64,000 nt of DNA, taken from positions 43,379,822 through 43,443,821 of the forward strand of contig OX365955.1 in assembly GCA_947247005.1 (NCBI GenBank), given 5' to 3'. Source of the DNA: Spisula solida. Its lineage: Eukaryota > Mollusca > Bivalvia > Venerida > Mactridae. Position numbers and translations under genes: made by a program. Shown piece after piece: positions 47,501 to 58,449 of the stretch. Under the pieces are notes generated by a model. The model saw only the letters and a list, made by a program, of their open reading frames with translations, made no database searches and was not told the origin of the DNA. Position 1 is the stretch's first letter, and the number at the start of each line of letters is the position of its first letter.

Positions 47501-50500
47501 TGCACCGGCCATGTTTAGCAGCAACGGATATGACGTCACAGAACATGGTATCCGTATTTGCTTGACAACTCTAGAAAAACCGGGTACCAACTGTCTTTAC
47601 GTCACATCCGTTGCGGCTAAACTTTTTGACGTTGCTCTACAGAGATGGTGCTTTATCCAGTCACTTCCGGCAAAATCTGCCTGTTAACGGGGTGCCTGAT
47701 AAACTAAGCGATAATCGGTCACCTGGTCATGTGACTAGTGATAATCCGTCACCTTACCACGTGATCTGACAGACTTCTTCTTATATGAGAGTCACCGGTT
47801 GCAATTCCGTGCCTGAGGGTGAGGTTTTCCTATTCTAAATGAGCTGGTGGTTGATCGGTTATTTTCTTCGACTTACCTGCGTCTACACGACGTCTATCAA
47901 GATGTCCAACGTCGTTGTTTATCATGACGTCACGGAACGAACGTGACGTTGCGCGCTAGTTAATGAAAGAGTGACAATATAGTCCCGAGTTTGATCCCCT
48001 TACTGAGCAGATTAAGCGACTGGATAAATAGAATAATAGGTAAGTGCCGTGAATGAAGTAAAAGTCTATCCGGCTCAGCTACGGAAATTATCGGATTCGC
48101 CTACGGCTCACCCGATAAATACCTCCGCCTTGCCAGATAAACTTTTTCATCCACGGCACTAACCTATTATTCTCTATATATGAGCAATTGACAGTTACTC
48201 GACACTGATTGTGTTAACATTAAAGAACGCTTCAAATGATCAGGGCTGTTTACAATTTGTATGTTCATCTCGAGAAATTGTATACAAATAGAGTAACAGA
48301 ACTGTGGTTATTTACTTCATCAATGACAGCTCTGTTATGTCTAAAATGACTGTCTGGTAATAGTATGCCAGCCTGGTCCTCGTTGTCTGCAGTGACTTCA
48401 GTATCGTCCATTGTCCAGCCACCGTCATCTGTAACTCGCCGGGTGAGCTAGTAACATACAAAATAGAATAAAATTATTTTAATTGCATAGTTTGTCCTGA
48501 AAAATGACTTTTTAAAAAGCAACAATAGATCTAGTAGGTCTACCTATAGTTACAATAAATAGCATCGCGACATATAACGAGAAAGCATGTGATACAGGAT
48601 TTACAAATTGTAAAGCGGCGATCATGAGGACATTTGCACTTTACTAGTCTAACTTTTTTTCATTTTATTTTTTTTGCAGTTATTTTGGTTCACTTTTACG
48701 TTTTAACTGTTGTATATAAATCATTTACCACAGCTTTACGGGGCAAGTATAAATTCCGAAGAAGTGCGACCAAAGAATACATGCGAAGTCTAGTGTATAC
48801 ATCCGTGGTGCAACTTACTATTCTTTGTATGCCTGTAGCGCCATGTATAGCACCCGTATTCATATAATCATGTCCGGTTCGACCTTGTGCTCTAAAAACG
48901 AACACGTCCCGATTTAACGCCGTTGTCCTAGCAACGAGATCAGATGATACGTCGTATTTGTTCGTGGTGAAATTCCATAAGATACTTCCGTCTTTACCGT
49001 CAATAATTACGGTCTGAAAGAAAAAAAATGTTGGTGAAATATAGTATCCATAGAGCCACAGGCCTAAGAAATTACATTATATATCACAAAATACAGAGTT
49101 TTGAAATTCCCCATCATCCCGTCATTACGATCTATTATATATATAGTAATGACGGGATGATGGGGAGTTTCAAAACTGTATTTTGTGATATAATTTCTTA
49201 GGCCTGTGGTAGAGCATAGGGCAGCAACATAGTTCATCTCTCTGACTTTTCATCGAGAAATTTAACGCCACTAAGATGACCATTTGGCCTTATCAGTTTT
49301 CCAGTAGTTAAATATCAATCATTACTTATTATAACGAACACAGTTCCAATCTCTACATAAATACAGAGACGCAGATGGAGATGTATAGGTCACGTTAGCC
49401 GAATGAAACCCGATTCCATCCCACGGGTGAGTATGAAATGGATACCAACAGGAAAGAGAAATAGGAGAAGACCGAAGGAAACTTGGCGAAGATCCACAAA
49501 CCGAGAACTGACCAAAACAGGATGAACATGGGGTCAAGTGGAGCGACTAGTTGCAGATAGGAAACGTTGGCGTGCTTTGGTGATGGCCTTAGAGGCAAGC
49601 CAGCACGAAAAGGATTAGGTAGGCAGGTATTACTAACTTTCCAATCCACAGCATTTCTGACAACCTCTCCACATATTTTAAGGATATGACAATGTCCGTA
49701 GTCCGTGTTACGGAAAAAGAAAATGTACCAATTCCAGGAATCGAACTCGGCTCTACGGGCAGATGGCTGCACATCGCTCTATGAATTAACCTACGTAGAT
49801 GGGTTCAGCATGGATTGACATCGTATTTATGCATGAATATATTTTCTGTCAGTATGCATGTGTGAAAATAGTCTGACAAGTTGAAGTAATAAGTGTGTAC
49901 ATTATTTATGCATATACATGTACTAGTAATTAAGATAACTCACGTCCGTATTATTGTAGTACGGCCAAGCTCCCTTGCTCCAATGCACCATAAAGTCTAA
50001 AACATCGTCGTCATTAAAGTATCCAGGGGCGGGAGTACTGGAATAAGTCAATATGTAATGGTGATATTGTCGAATATCAGACTCTACCGGAGCCTGTGCC
50101 ACACCTAAGCAAAACATTGATCACATATATGTACTTTAATACGTCGCTAGGAAACATACATGTAAATACTTTTTAAAGCCCCAATAAGCCCTATTTTCAA
50201 AAAACACTAATTTGGTAACCTATCTGCATCTAACAACGCATTTTGATTACATTAGTTGAGTCCCAAAGGTAGAAAACACCATAAGATTGTAGAAAACGAA
50301 ATTCAGCAAACAAAATGGCGAGTTGTAAACAATAAATGCATGATTTATAGAATAAGGGAAGCAACTCTTGCAAAACTAGTGTTTTGTCTTCCATACATTT
50401 TACTTAAATGTGATTTTGACATACTACCTTTCGAAAGATACAGTTAATTATCTGTCGTCAACTATTGGTCACTTTGGAAAACAATCCAATTCCTTGTACT

Positions 50501-53500
50501 TACTGAGTGATCGTGAAAAAGTTTTGGGAGAGATAATGGGATGTTAATGAGTGAAAATCCACTGTAAACCCACCTGTATGATTCTCTGTTTTCAAATCTT
50601 GTTTTCCAGATAGGTGCCAATGTTTGCCCACAGTATAAGATCATCTGCCCATTGAATGAGCTCATGAGAATGTCCTTCACTCCGTCTTTGTTCATGTCCA
50701 CTAATACTGGAGGTACCATAACTCCCTTGTGTGGGCTCCTAGAGGTAATATAATACAAGTAGACTACTAGTCTATCGTCGCCTGTCTTCGCAAAGGACGT
50801 ATCTTCATTTTGGCGCCAAAACTTTGATTTGCTATTCAGAAAATACAGTGATTTATACGTCGTTTGCGAAGACGCCTGTGCTTGTAGCCAATGAAATAAA
50901 AGAATGACGTCATTATTATTATATTACGTCGTATATATTCCATCGGTCCAAAAACATTTAGAATTCGCAAACGACGTATAAATCAAGTCGCAGAGTTTCA
51001 AACATATTGTTTGATGGAATCGAGATCATGCTTTTGCATGACGGAGTATTACTACTAGGGATGGGCCGATGCATCGAAATATCGATGCATTGCGATTCCG
51101 AGTGTCCCGATAGTATGGATCGATAGTAAAAGTCTCGATCCAATAACTATCGCCGATAGTTAGCTCAACTATCGATAGTTACGATAGTTTGCTTTTTATA
51201 AATAAAGTTTATTATTAATTTAAAATAACTCCGTTTTCGCATCAAAACAGCCACAATGGACCAATATTGCCTTAATTGTATTAATCTATTTCTGTCAAAT
51301 TCATTTTAAATCATTTCCATAAATAAAAGATTTGTATGTTGTACAACAAAATGATATCTCACAGTGCAAAATTGCATTTACAAGTTAATCTCTGGTTTTC
51401 AAAGCTTGGCAATAACTATTGCAATAGTATCGCAATAGTTTCCAGCAATACAATAGTATCGCAATAGTACTTTCAGCAATAGCAATAGTATTGCAATAGT
51501 CAAAATTGGACTCAATAGTCACCCCTAATTACTACCAGTCAGTATTTATACAGTGTATGAGAGCTATAATGTAATAATGCATGTTACAAAAGTATACGTC
51601 GTTTTCGAATGGATAAGATTCGGAAATTCTGAAACTATTGTACCACGTGCAAATAACTTCATAATTTCATGAAATGTCTTGATGATATTTTCGTACAATC
51701 TGGCAGAAATATGGGCATATAAATTAACTAATTCGAAATTTATAACTAGTTGAACTAAAGAAAAGAGCACGTTTCATCGGTTGGGGTGGTAGTGCATTAC
51801 TATGGTAATACAATTAAACGCAATTATAATGCACCTATCAATGTTTTCCCCCAGGGGTGGGGGCGGCGGGCATACACGGGACTTTTGACAGAAGGCTGTT
51901 CCCGATAGGTGGGAATTTGACAAACAGAATGGTGCTGAGTCCCGGGGTAATAGACTTTGGCCGAAAGTTTGATCCCGGGGGGTATGTAAAGCATCTCCCA
52001 GTGAGAGGATTCTGACAAATTGCCCTTGGTCTAGGGTGGGAATTTAGACTTTGAAAAAGTAAAAATGTCACATTCCCCTGGGTCAGCCCGCCGCCCTCCC
52101 CCTTGGGGAAAACATTGATAGGTGCATAATCAAATGAGAACGATGGTGATATTGAATGACCCTCGTATTAGCTGTTAAGCAATGCGTATTACTAGTATAT
52201 TTAGAAGGTCGAGAGTCGTGTCAAATTTTCCATAGTAAACTGGCGGGCTCTTTGCATATGAATGGCTGACGTCACGATGATCTTAAATGGTCGCAGATTT
52301 GTAAAACACAACAAACTTACCTGTATATATGAATACTTCCATTATCTAGGGGCATTTTAAAACCCCACTGTTCGTACTCTCCTTCGGTGTTAGGCACAGG
52401 ATAGTCACGTGGCAACCCTTTCACGTGACGATAAAAATCAGGCAAAGACATCGCCATGAGCATACCTAAAGAAGAAAATAAAACATTCGTCATAGCTCAG
52501 GTTGTAACATACCTGTTTAAGACGCCAATCTTGTTGAGATTCGTTTTACGCTGTACGTTATTATGAACACTAGCTTGGAAATCTGTAGAGACTAGACTTC
52601 TATGTGTTTACTGTACATGTATTTTATAGCTGGCAGAATGGAAGTAAACATGATATTTCCTGAACATGAGCAACCCAGACACTTCCACTTTCAGACCCAG
52701 GCATAAGAACATACCGATGGGCCAACCAGTTAACTTATAGAAATATTTAATACACAAGTTAAACCACTCGCAGTCTATGATCGAACACAGAATCTCCAGT
52801 AACGAAGCGCGTTCTACCAACTAGGACATGGCAGCCGTTACCAGAAAGCCAACCCAACAAAGAAATATGTAAACTTACCATCCACAGTCTCGCCACCAGT
52901 TCCAATGAGGACGTATTTGGAGCCATCTTTACGTGTATGTATGACAGGAGACATGTACGACTCCCGCTCGTTAGGTGTCCTAAGGTATGTGCCGATGGAT
53001 TTACCAGTACGGCCTGACACTAGGATGATCCGGTTCGATTTCCGTTCAGTAACCTAAAATTTAACCAATGTAACCCACTTGCACTCGACCAGAGAAACAA
53101 TTCTATAAATTGCCGTAGCTGTATATAGGTATAAATATAAATTATAGGCCATGGCTATTTATAAAATTGTTTTTCTGGTCGAGTACCAGTGATGTAACCA
53201 AAGTGTTCACTCAACATGCACTTAGTTACTGTGCGTGTGACTCACATAGAGACTCGGCACACACCAGGCCCCTTTATCCCCGAAGCAACTCCTTCTGAGC
53301 TAAATCTCATCTCAAGTATTGTCATGTGGGTTTATATTATTTCAATGGGAGGCTAGACTCAGAATTGGCATCACAAAACACAGAAACATAATTCTCAGTT
53401 TATTACAGTAACAAGTGCTCGAACTTCAAACAATTATCTCGAAATTAGACTCATTTGAGAAAAATCTCATTATCACCTGAGATTTATCTAAGTTGATCAA

Positions 53501-56500
53501 TCGCGATTTACTTACATGTTGGTTTTTCATACATGTTGCTGTGTAATACAGACCCCGATCTCCCGCAGCAAGTACAAATATTAGATTGAGATCCTTCAGG
53601 AGATCGGGCCCATGTGTATTTGGTATACGTGGGGTGTCCCAGAATAGCGTCTAAGTCTTGCTTTATTTAGTCCAGCATGATAGCACAGTTTTGAAATTTT
53701 GGAGAACTGTGATAGCATGACGTCGTAGGCGAGTGTTGACTTTGACGTTCTGTGACGACTTCACCCTGGCGTTCGTAAAATGTACACAATTTTTAGGTTT
53801 TTAGATAATATGTAATGAAATTTTTGTCAACTGCTGGTTAGTTTGTCAAGAAATAAATTTTCTATAGGTTTATTCTAGTTTCGACATACACTACTTGATT
53901 GTTCTCATGATATAACGTGATTATACGCTATTCTGGGACATAATTTAATAATGGTCAATCGTATTGGCTATATAAGACACGTGACTGTTTAATAATGGTT
54001 ACCACCAGCACAGGTTTGACAATACGTACATCAGCAGCCACGGTTGGATCCCCACCATGGGAAATGATAAAATCATTGACACCGTCCTCGTCTAGATCCG
54101 GGACTACAGCTGGAGCGTATATATTCCAACCTCGATTCACATAGCGCCGGTCTGCTACCCATAACAAGTGTCCTGTGTATTAAATACAGTAAAACCTCGT
54201 TATCTCGAGGACCCATCGAAACAAGCCAAATGCTCGAGATAAGCCAAGTGCTCGACATATCCGAAGTCTATGATGAATTGTTGTTATGACTAAGTGTAAC
54301 GTGTTTACAATGCAAATGTGTGTTGATACATGTATTTGGTTGTAGCTACGAATAGTGTCATTGTTTATCAAGTCATCTACGTACATATGTGCTTATATGT
54401 ATGGAACGAGCCATTCTTTCCATTGACATGGAATACTTATAAGCCCCAAATCTCTATTTACCGGCATTTTAAAATTATTAAGTAATATTCTGTCTGTGCC
54501 ATACCGTTTTTCTCTCACTCTGTGAAACCGGTGCTGGACAAAACAGCACAGCTGCTGAAAAAGATATTACATTCCATGGAAACCAAACACACACCCCCCC
54601 CCCCCCTTAGCTTGATGTATATTTCATAGAAATCGATGAAAAATGACGTACTTGTGGCTATTTTTGTATTCCAATGTTGACAAATTTCGTCTTAGATCTG
54701 TAGCCAAAAGTCACGTGGTATTACTACACTGACTGCATTATACATGAATGTAAATGAATGCCTATACTTTGATAATCGTTGAAAGAGTTGTTGACGCGGC
54801 TGACGCCCCTACCTCTAAAATCTCCAGAGCGGTAATATGTAATTTGTCTTTTATTCTAGGTGGAGAATATAGGCTTTGCTTTTTTCGCGTTCGCTACGCT
54901 CGAAAAATAACTTTGGTCACTGAAGTTAACACAATAGTCCTACCATTCAGTGGATTGATGGCTCTCATTTCACCTAATCTTCCCGTTGCTATGCAATCAT
55001 CAATCCCATCCTGGTTAATATCTATACCATGACACTGTAGCTCAAATATCTCTGCGTACGCTGGTGCTTTCCATAACAATTTCCCATCAATTCCACGTAG
55101 TGCAATAATCGCCCCAGCACACGGTGATGTCATTCCTTTAAGAAAATACATGATGTTGCAATTGTTTCTAGTTTGTATCATTTATGGTTACACTTGCTGA
55201 AAATCCCCGTGAAGTCTTCCGTTATTTGGAATTTGCTGTCGTTGTTATAGTTTGCGTAACGGCATTACTTGCGTTTAAAACTACTCTGTTCCGTTATTGG
55301 CGTTACTTGAATCACCGTATATGTCGTACAACGTAACTTTGTTTGCGTTGAGTATATGATTATTTTTTATTAAAATTGTAAGTTACGTACTATTATTCGC
55401 AACACATCTACTTCCGGCGCGTGAATGTGGGCGTCACAAATTCTGGTATGTTTTGCAGTCACGTGGTCCTCGCCCGCACCCACAGTCACTGTCACTTTGT
55501 AGGCGTTGAGTATAAGATTATTTTTTATTAATATTGTAAGTTATGTACCATTATTCGCGTTATTACAAATCATGTATAATAGCGTTTTTACGTACCGTTA
55601 GTTTTACAGAATTGTTCCATATCTTTCTCTGTCAACATAGTGGTAACATCTTTACCCAGGGCTACACCGATCAGTATATCTAGAATACCATCCTGATCCA
55701 CGTCTAATAACCGTATACAAGATTCCGTTCCTATACAATAAAAAACAGTATATTATTAAGACTCTCATTCGAAGCAATCTCGTTCACCAGGCTATTCTTC
55801 GTCCGAAGCATTGTCTGGGAACTTGACTAACCACTGATGTATGAGGATGATTCGAAGCATCTCAAGTAGAAAACTCTGTTCAAATTAAGATTTTGCTTAA
55901 ATAAGAGTCTAACTTTGAGACTTAAATTTGGGTTCTTGAAAAATTAAAAAAATCAATATAATATTTCTGTTTTGAGATGCTAAATCCGAGTCCTGTCTCA
56001 CATGGAAATTAACATGAAGACATAAGTACTAGTATGTCAATATTTAAGATAAGATTAAGCTCAGATTGAAATGCTTAGAGAGATCGTCTTGTTGAACTTT
56101 TTTCATTATTAAGGTTGTGAAAATATGCTTTTAATCCTAAGGTGAACTTAACGCTGAGAGATTTTAATATTTTTGGAGTATTTAAACGATCTTTACTGCA
56201 TAAATTAAATAAATTAAAAATGCGTTTTATTGTGTCACCCGGCTTATTCAAAGGGTGTGTTACATTTCTGATGCATGAGACAGTATTAACATCATAATGC
56301 CTATCCTTAAATAACAAACACCCCACAGGTATGTAGGCCTACACATTGAGTGCTATTATTTACTAGCTTGCCATTCACCAACAGATACTGGTACAGTGCA
56401 ACCTCTTTAGAGCAACACCCTTTAGGAGCTGCACATATTGGTCTTTGTTGAGAGGTTGTTGTTCTAAAAGGGCTAACGTTATAGTAAATATCTGCTTATG

Positions 56501-57821
56501 GAAATTTTAAAGGTGTTGTTATAGAGAGGTAGTTGTTCTACAGAGGGTCGCTCTGGAGAGGTTATACTGTAATATCGAAATTGTTCCTATCCGGGCTTCA
56601 AATCATTCGTTAATTGTAATTTAATTAGCTATTTATTGAATCCTCACCCCAATCAGGCATCTTGGTTCTCCAATTGTCAGATCTCTTGTGTACCACCGGA
56701 TCAGGTCGATCGTCTGATGTTTGCGGGTTCAACTCCTTGTTCCAAGGGGTCATAAAACCTATAAAATACCCAACACCAAACACAACCAAGATGCTGGCGA
56801 AACTTACAGCCACGGTTGTAGCAGTACACCATGCATTGTGTCCGTATCGATTACGATTTTTAGAAAATTCGAACTTAGTTCCATTCATCGGGCGCTTGTT
56901 CTTCCTTAACGAATTTGCTGCGTCACTTATATCTACTTCCGGCGCGTGAATGTGCGTGCCACCAATCCTTGTTTGTTTTGTAGTCACGTGGTCCTCGGCT
57001 GCACCCCAGTCACTGTCGCTGTCATCTTCCATGGCTAGTTGATTATATTGGGTAGATTCTAAATACAATTGATATTAAATAAAAGTTTGCTTTCAAAATA
57101 TAATGTACTTAGTGTGTCTGCAAATATTGTTGAGAATTAATTCAATATCTAAAATTAAATCCCCAAGTAGGCTATGCCTTAGTTCATATTAAACAATAAT
57201 TAAGAAATGAAATATGAAAAACATGGTCTATCGGATTTTACAACGGATTTTGAAGTTTTGGCGCCTATAAAATAAATTATCACCATCAACACTATCACCA
57301 TCATCATCAGCACTATATTCTTACTGATAATGGTTATACCTCGAAGTCGGAAAAAAAGAATGACCAGACACTTACGACTGTTTCAGGGGAACAAAATCAA
57401 ACAAAGATTATAATCTGCAATTTAGCAACTCATTATAATTATTACACATACGAGCAAAAACATTGAAGAGGGTAAATTGGGCGGATTATAACTTGTTCAG
57501 TTGAGCATTGTGTCGTATATGTTTTTGTATGTTGTTTATGTATTTTGTGCTCGGCTGGTTCAGTTTGGCATTGTGTCTTGTATGTTTTTTTATGTTTTCT
57601 GTGCTCGGCTGGTTAAGTTGAGTGCTGCCTTCCCTGTCCTACTTAACATCATCCTGTTTTCTCGAAATTTGAGTATTTGTTAACAACTTTGTTCCAATAG
57701 TTTTACGTCAATTGTTAAGGTAAGGTATGACGAGCATCAGCATTGGTTTTGTTTGGTGACCTTATCAAAGTTTGAGTATAATTATATAACTTGTAATAAT
57801 GAAAAATGCCTTACCTGTCAT
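44561..57821 (-). CDS. FAM234-like (ITFG3-type) type II membrane protein with FG-GAP/VCBS repeats, 16 exons
   Basis: Exons (5' to 3'): 57821-57815, 57058-56648, 55730-55596, 55135-54944, 54172-54030, 53053-52879, 52465-52321, 50738-50574, 50037-49944, 49013-48819, 48447-48316, 47955-47877, 47329-47209, 46523-46350, 45552-45465, 44777-44561 (stop TAG 44563-44561). About 825 residues: acidic cytoplasmic N-tail, KNRNR, one membrane span (about 80-104), then a large extracellular part with calcium-loop motifs DVDQDGILD (~149), DINQDGIDD (~223), DLDEDGVND (~274), DMNKDGVKD (~417), NDDDVLD (~466) and DVDGDGKLD (~730), alternating with GKLLW/GSILW strands typical of beta-propeller blades. All junction phases agree except exon 12 to 13, where one frame step is unexplained. 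Longer than vertebrate FAM234A/B (about 550-620 residues), so it may be a lineage-specific form. Molecular role unknown. Confidence 0.83.
44791..45039. mobile_element. TIR element, TTAACGGATTTAAAAACGCG family, internally deleted
   Basis: 249 bp with both ends intact, in the last intron of the FAM234-like gene. Its left end lies only 13 bp from the acceptor of the final exon. Confidence 0.88.
45380..45438. mobile_element. Transposon end fragment, CAGTAAAACCTCGGTAATAC
   Basis: Matches 28981-29045 over about 60 bp. Sits 27 bp downstream (in transcript sense) of the exon 15 donor of the FAM234-like gene. Confidence 0.6.
46124..46348. mobile_element. TIR element, TATATCGCTGGCTTAGAA family, copy 4
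   Basis: Left AAGGCGGTCGTAAGCACTTA and right CATTTAAGCCAGTGATATAT. Interior as in other copies (GGTCATGTTGACCAAACTGA). The right terminus abuts exon 14 of the FAM234-like gene. Confidence 0.85.
46935..47095. mobile_element. Palindromic MITE, GGTTGTGCAGC family, copy 1
   Basis: AGAAGGTTGTGCAGC...TTTAGCCGCAACGGATATGA and the complementary right arm. A second copy lies at 47485-47650; both are inside FAM234-like introns. Confidence 0.85.
47485..47650. mobile_element. Palindromic MITE, GGTTGTGCAGC family, copy 2
   Basis: AGAAGGTTGTGCACCGGCC and TCCGTTGCGGCTAAAC arms with the same centre as 46935-47095; the right end is degraded. It sits between exons 13 and 12 of the FAM234-like gene. Confidence 0.8.
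48028..48174. mobile_element. MITE, AGAATAATAGGTAAGTGCCG
   Basis: Left AGAATAATAGGTAAGTGCCG(T)G and right CACGGCACTAACCTATTATTCT are inverted, 147 bp. Intron of the FAM234-like gene. Confidence 0.85.
49056..49209. repeat. Near-perfect 154-bp palindrome in a FAM234-like intron
   Basis: About 70-bp arms (CCACAGGCCTAAGAAATTAC and CCATCATCCCGTCATTAC with exact complements) around a short AT loop. Its edge is 43 bp from the exon 10 acceptor. Confidence 0.92.
49372..49618 (+). mobile_element. LINE 3' fragment (C-terminal reverse transcriptase tail)
   Basis: Plus-strand reading GHVSRMKPDSIPRVSMKW, IPTGKRNRRRPKETWRRS, then TWGQVERLVADRKRWRALVM with a single stop: the conserved WxPxGKRxRGRPKxTWRR end of RTE/CR1-type non-LTR retrotransposons. 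Inserted antisense in an intron of the FAM234-like gene. Confidence 0.8.
50250..50545. repeat. Dispersed repeat shared with 29433-29745
   Basis: Same ordered blocks as the copy in the FAM221A gene (ACACCATAAGATT, GAAGCAACTCTTGCAAAA, CTGTCGTCAACTATTGGTCA). It ends about 30 bp short of exon 8 of the FAM234-like gene. Confidence 0.75.
51055..51526. mobile_element. hAT-type non-autonomous element with 8-bp target duplication
   Basis: Begins TAGGGATGGGCCGATGCATC and ends CACCCCTA. ATTACTAC occurs directly before and after, an 8-bp duplication as expected for hAT. The interior holds many CTATCG and GCAATAGTAT repeats. Confidence 0.8.
51829..52127. mobile_element. MITE, ATGCACCTATCAATGTTTTC
   Basis: Inverted ends ATGCACCTATCAATGTTTTC and GAAAACATTGATAGGTGCAT, 299 bp, with a GC-rich interior (GTCCCGGGGTAATAGAC). 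The adjoining ATAAT/TAAT duplicates are too short to assign. Confidence 0.88.
53268..53611. mobile_element. TIR element, GATCTCCCGAAGCATCTCAA family, long copy
   Basis: Diverged left end CCCCGAAGCAACTCC and right end TTGAGATCCTTCAGGAGATC. Interior blocks shared with 14232-14482. Confidence 0.7.
53635..53940. mobile_element. MITE, TGTCCCAGAATAGCGT
   Basis: Ends TGTCCCAGAATAGCGT and ACGCTATTCTGGGACA are exact inverses, 306 bp. Confidence 0.88.
54187..54390. mobile_element. Tigger/pogo-type MITE, CAGTAAAACCTCGTT family
   Basis: CAGTAAAACCTCGTTATCTC followed by CAAATGCTCGAGATAAGCCA; aligns with 34971. Only 14 bp separate its end from the exon 5 acceptor of the FAM234-like gene. Confidence 0.75.
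54590..54607. repeat. Poly(C) run
   Basis: About 14 consecutive cytosines after ACACACA, in a FAM234-like intron. Confidence 0.9.
55849..56085. mobile_element. TIR element, GATCTCCCGAAGCATCTCAA family, copy 3
   Basis: GATTCGAAGCATCTCAAGTA to TTGAAATGCTTAGAGAGATC, with GGAAATTAACATGAAGACAT inside. Confidence 0.75.
56392..56571. mobile_element. MITE, TACAGTGCAACCTCT
   Basis: Left TACAGTGCAACCTCTTTAGA, right TCTGGAGAGGTTATACTGTA: inverted TACAGTnnAACCTCT ends, 180 bp. The ends resemble pogo/Tigger termini but the interior differs from the CAGTAAAACCTCGTT family. Confidence 0.75.
57480..57640. repeat. Dispersed repeat with TGCTCGGCTGGTT(C/A)AG units
   Basis: Two ~80-bp units (GTGTC(G/T)TATATG/TTGTATG, TTTTGTGCTCGGCTGGTT). 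Related wording in reverse occurs at 7715-7830 and 18225-18310 (GAGCCGAGCAC, CATACAAGGCACA). Confidence 0.5.
57815..57821 (-). CDS. Seven-nucleotide initiator coding segment of the FAM234-like gene
   Basis: ATGACAG followed by a consensus donor GTAAGG. Joined to the exon beginning at 57058 (acceptor TATTTAG) it gives MTESTQYNQLAMEDD, in frame with the long downstream frame. An alternative start is the methionine at 57032-57030, which has a strong GCCATGG context and needs no upstream exon. The exon would extend 5' of 57821 as untranslated leader. Confidence 0.6.
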
Positions 57822-58212
57822 TCTTTGATTGATTCAAAAGTTTCATAAATATCCGATATTTTGAAACTAGTAGTTAAAATACTGTTGGTAAACGTTTAAT
57901 GTTTTATATAAGACCACCATGCACAGTTATCATCTCATTAGATAAAGGTATTAAACTAAGCGGCACATGGTCACATATGACATATGCTGACTTTCCCACA
58001 AGAACTTTCCTTAATTTAAATCACAATTGTGATCCCTGTTATTTAATCCAAACAAATTCTACCGAATGGCATTTTCTGGCTAACTCATATAATTATGTTC
58101 GGAACATGTCGGTCATTTACGTAGCACGATTCGTAGAACTGCCCGATGTTCCAATGAAGGTCATCTGATTTTATCAGATGGGATCATACGGAATGTGTCG
58201 CCTAAAATACAC

Positions 58213-58447
58213 TTAACTTTAGAAACGCAACAATTTTGGGGGTTGGTATGTTTTGTATAAATTAATATTTAAATTTTATTGGAATATAAACCAATGAATT
58301 GGACGCTTTTCGTATGCCTGGTACGATTTTTCCACGTAAAAAATTTCAATTCAGCCCATTACGTCATATTGGCATCATTTTCATTATTTACACCTAAACT
58401 GGCTTAAATTTATCAAAAACCCACTGTTGCGTTTTTAAATCGGTTAA
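58213..58447. mobile_element. TIR element, TTAACGGATTTAAAAACGCG family, diverged copy
   Basis: TTAACTTTAGAAACGCAACA (left) and TGTTGCGTTTTTAAATCGGT (right). Confidence 0.7.
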
Positions 58448-58449
58448 GT

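Noticed and set aside
50037..50105. Earlier acceptors for FAM234-like exon 9 (at GCTTAG or GGCACAG)
   Set aside because: Neither gives the phase required by exon 8; the acceptor TTATTCCAG at 50038 does and yields ESYSTPAPGYFN in frame.
54754..55032. 92-codon plus-strand frame
   Set aside because: Antisense shadow of FAM234-like exon 4, whose minus-strand frame has family motifs and matching splice sites.
56662..56949. 95-codon plus-strand frame
   Set aside because: Antisense to the transmembrane-coding exon of the FAM234-like gene.
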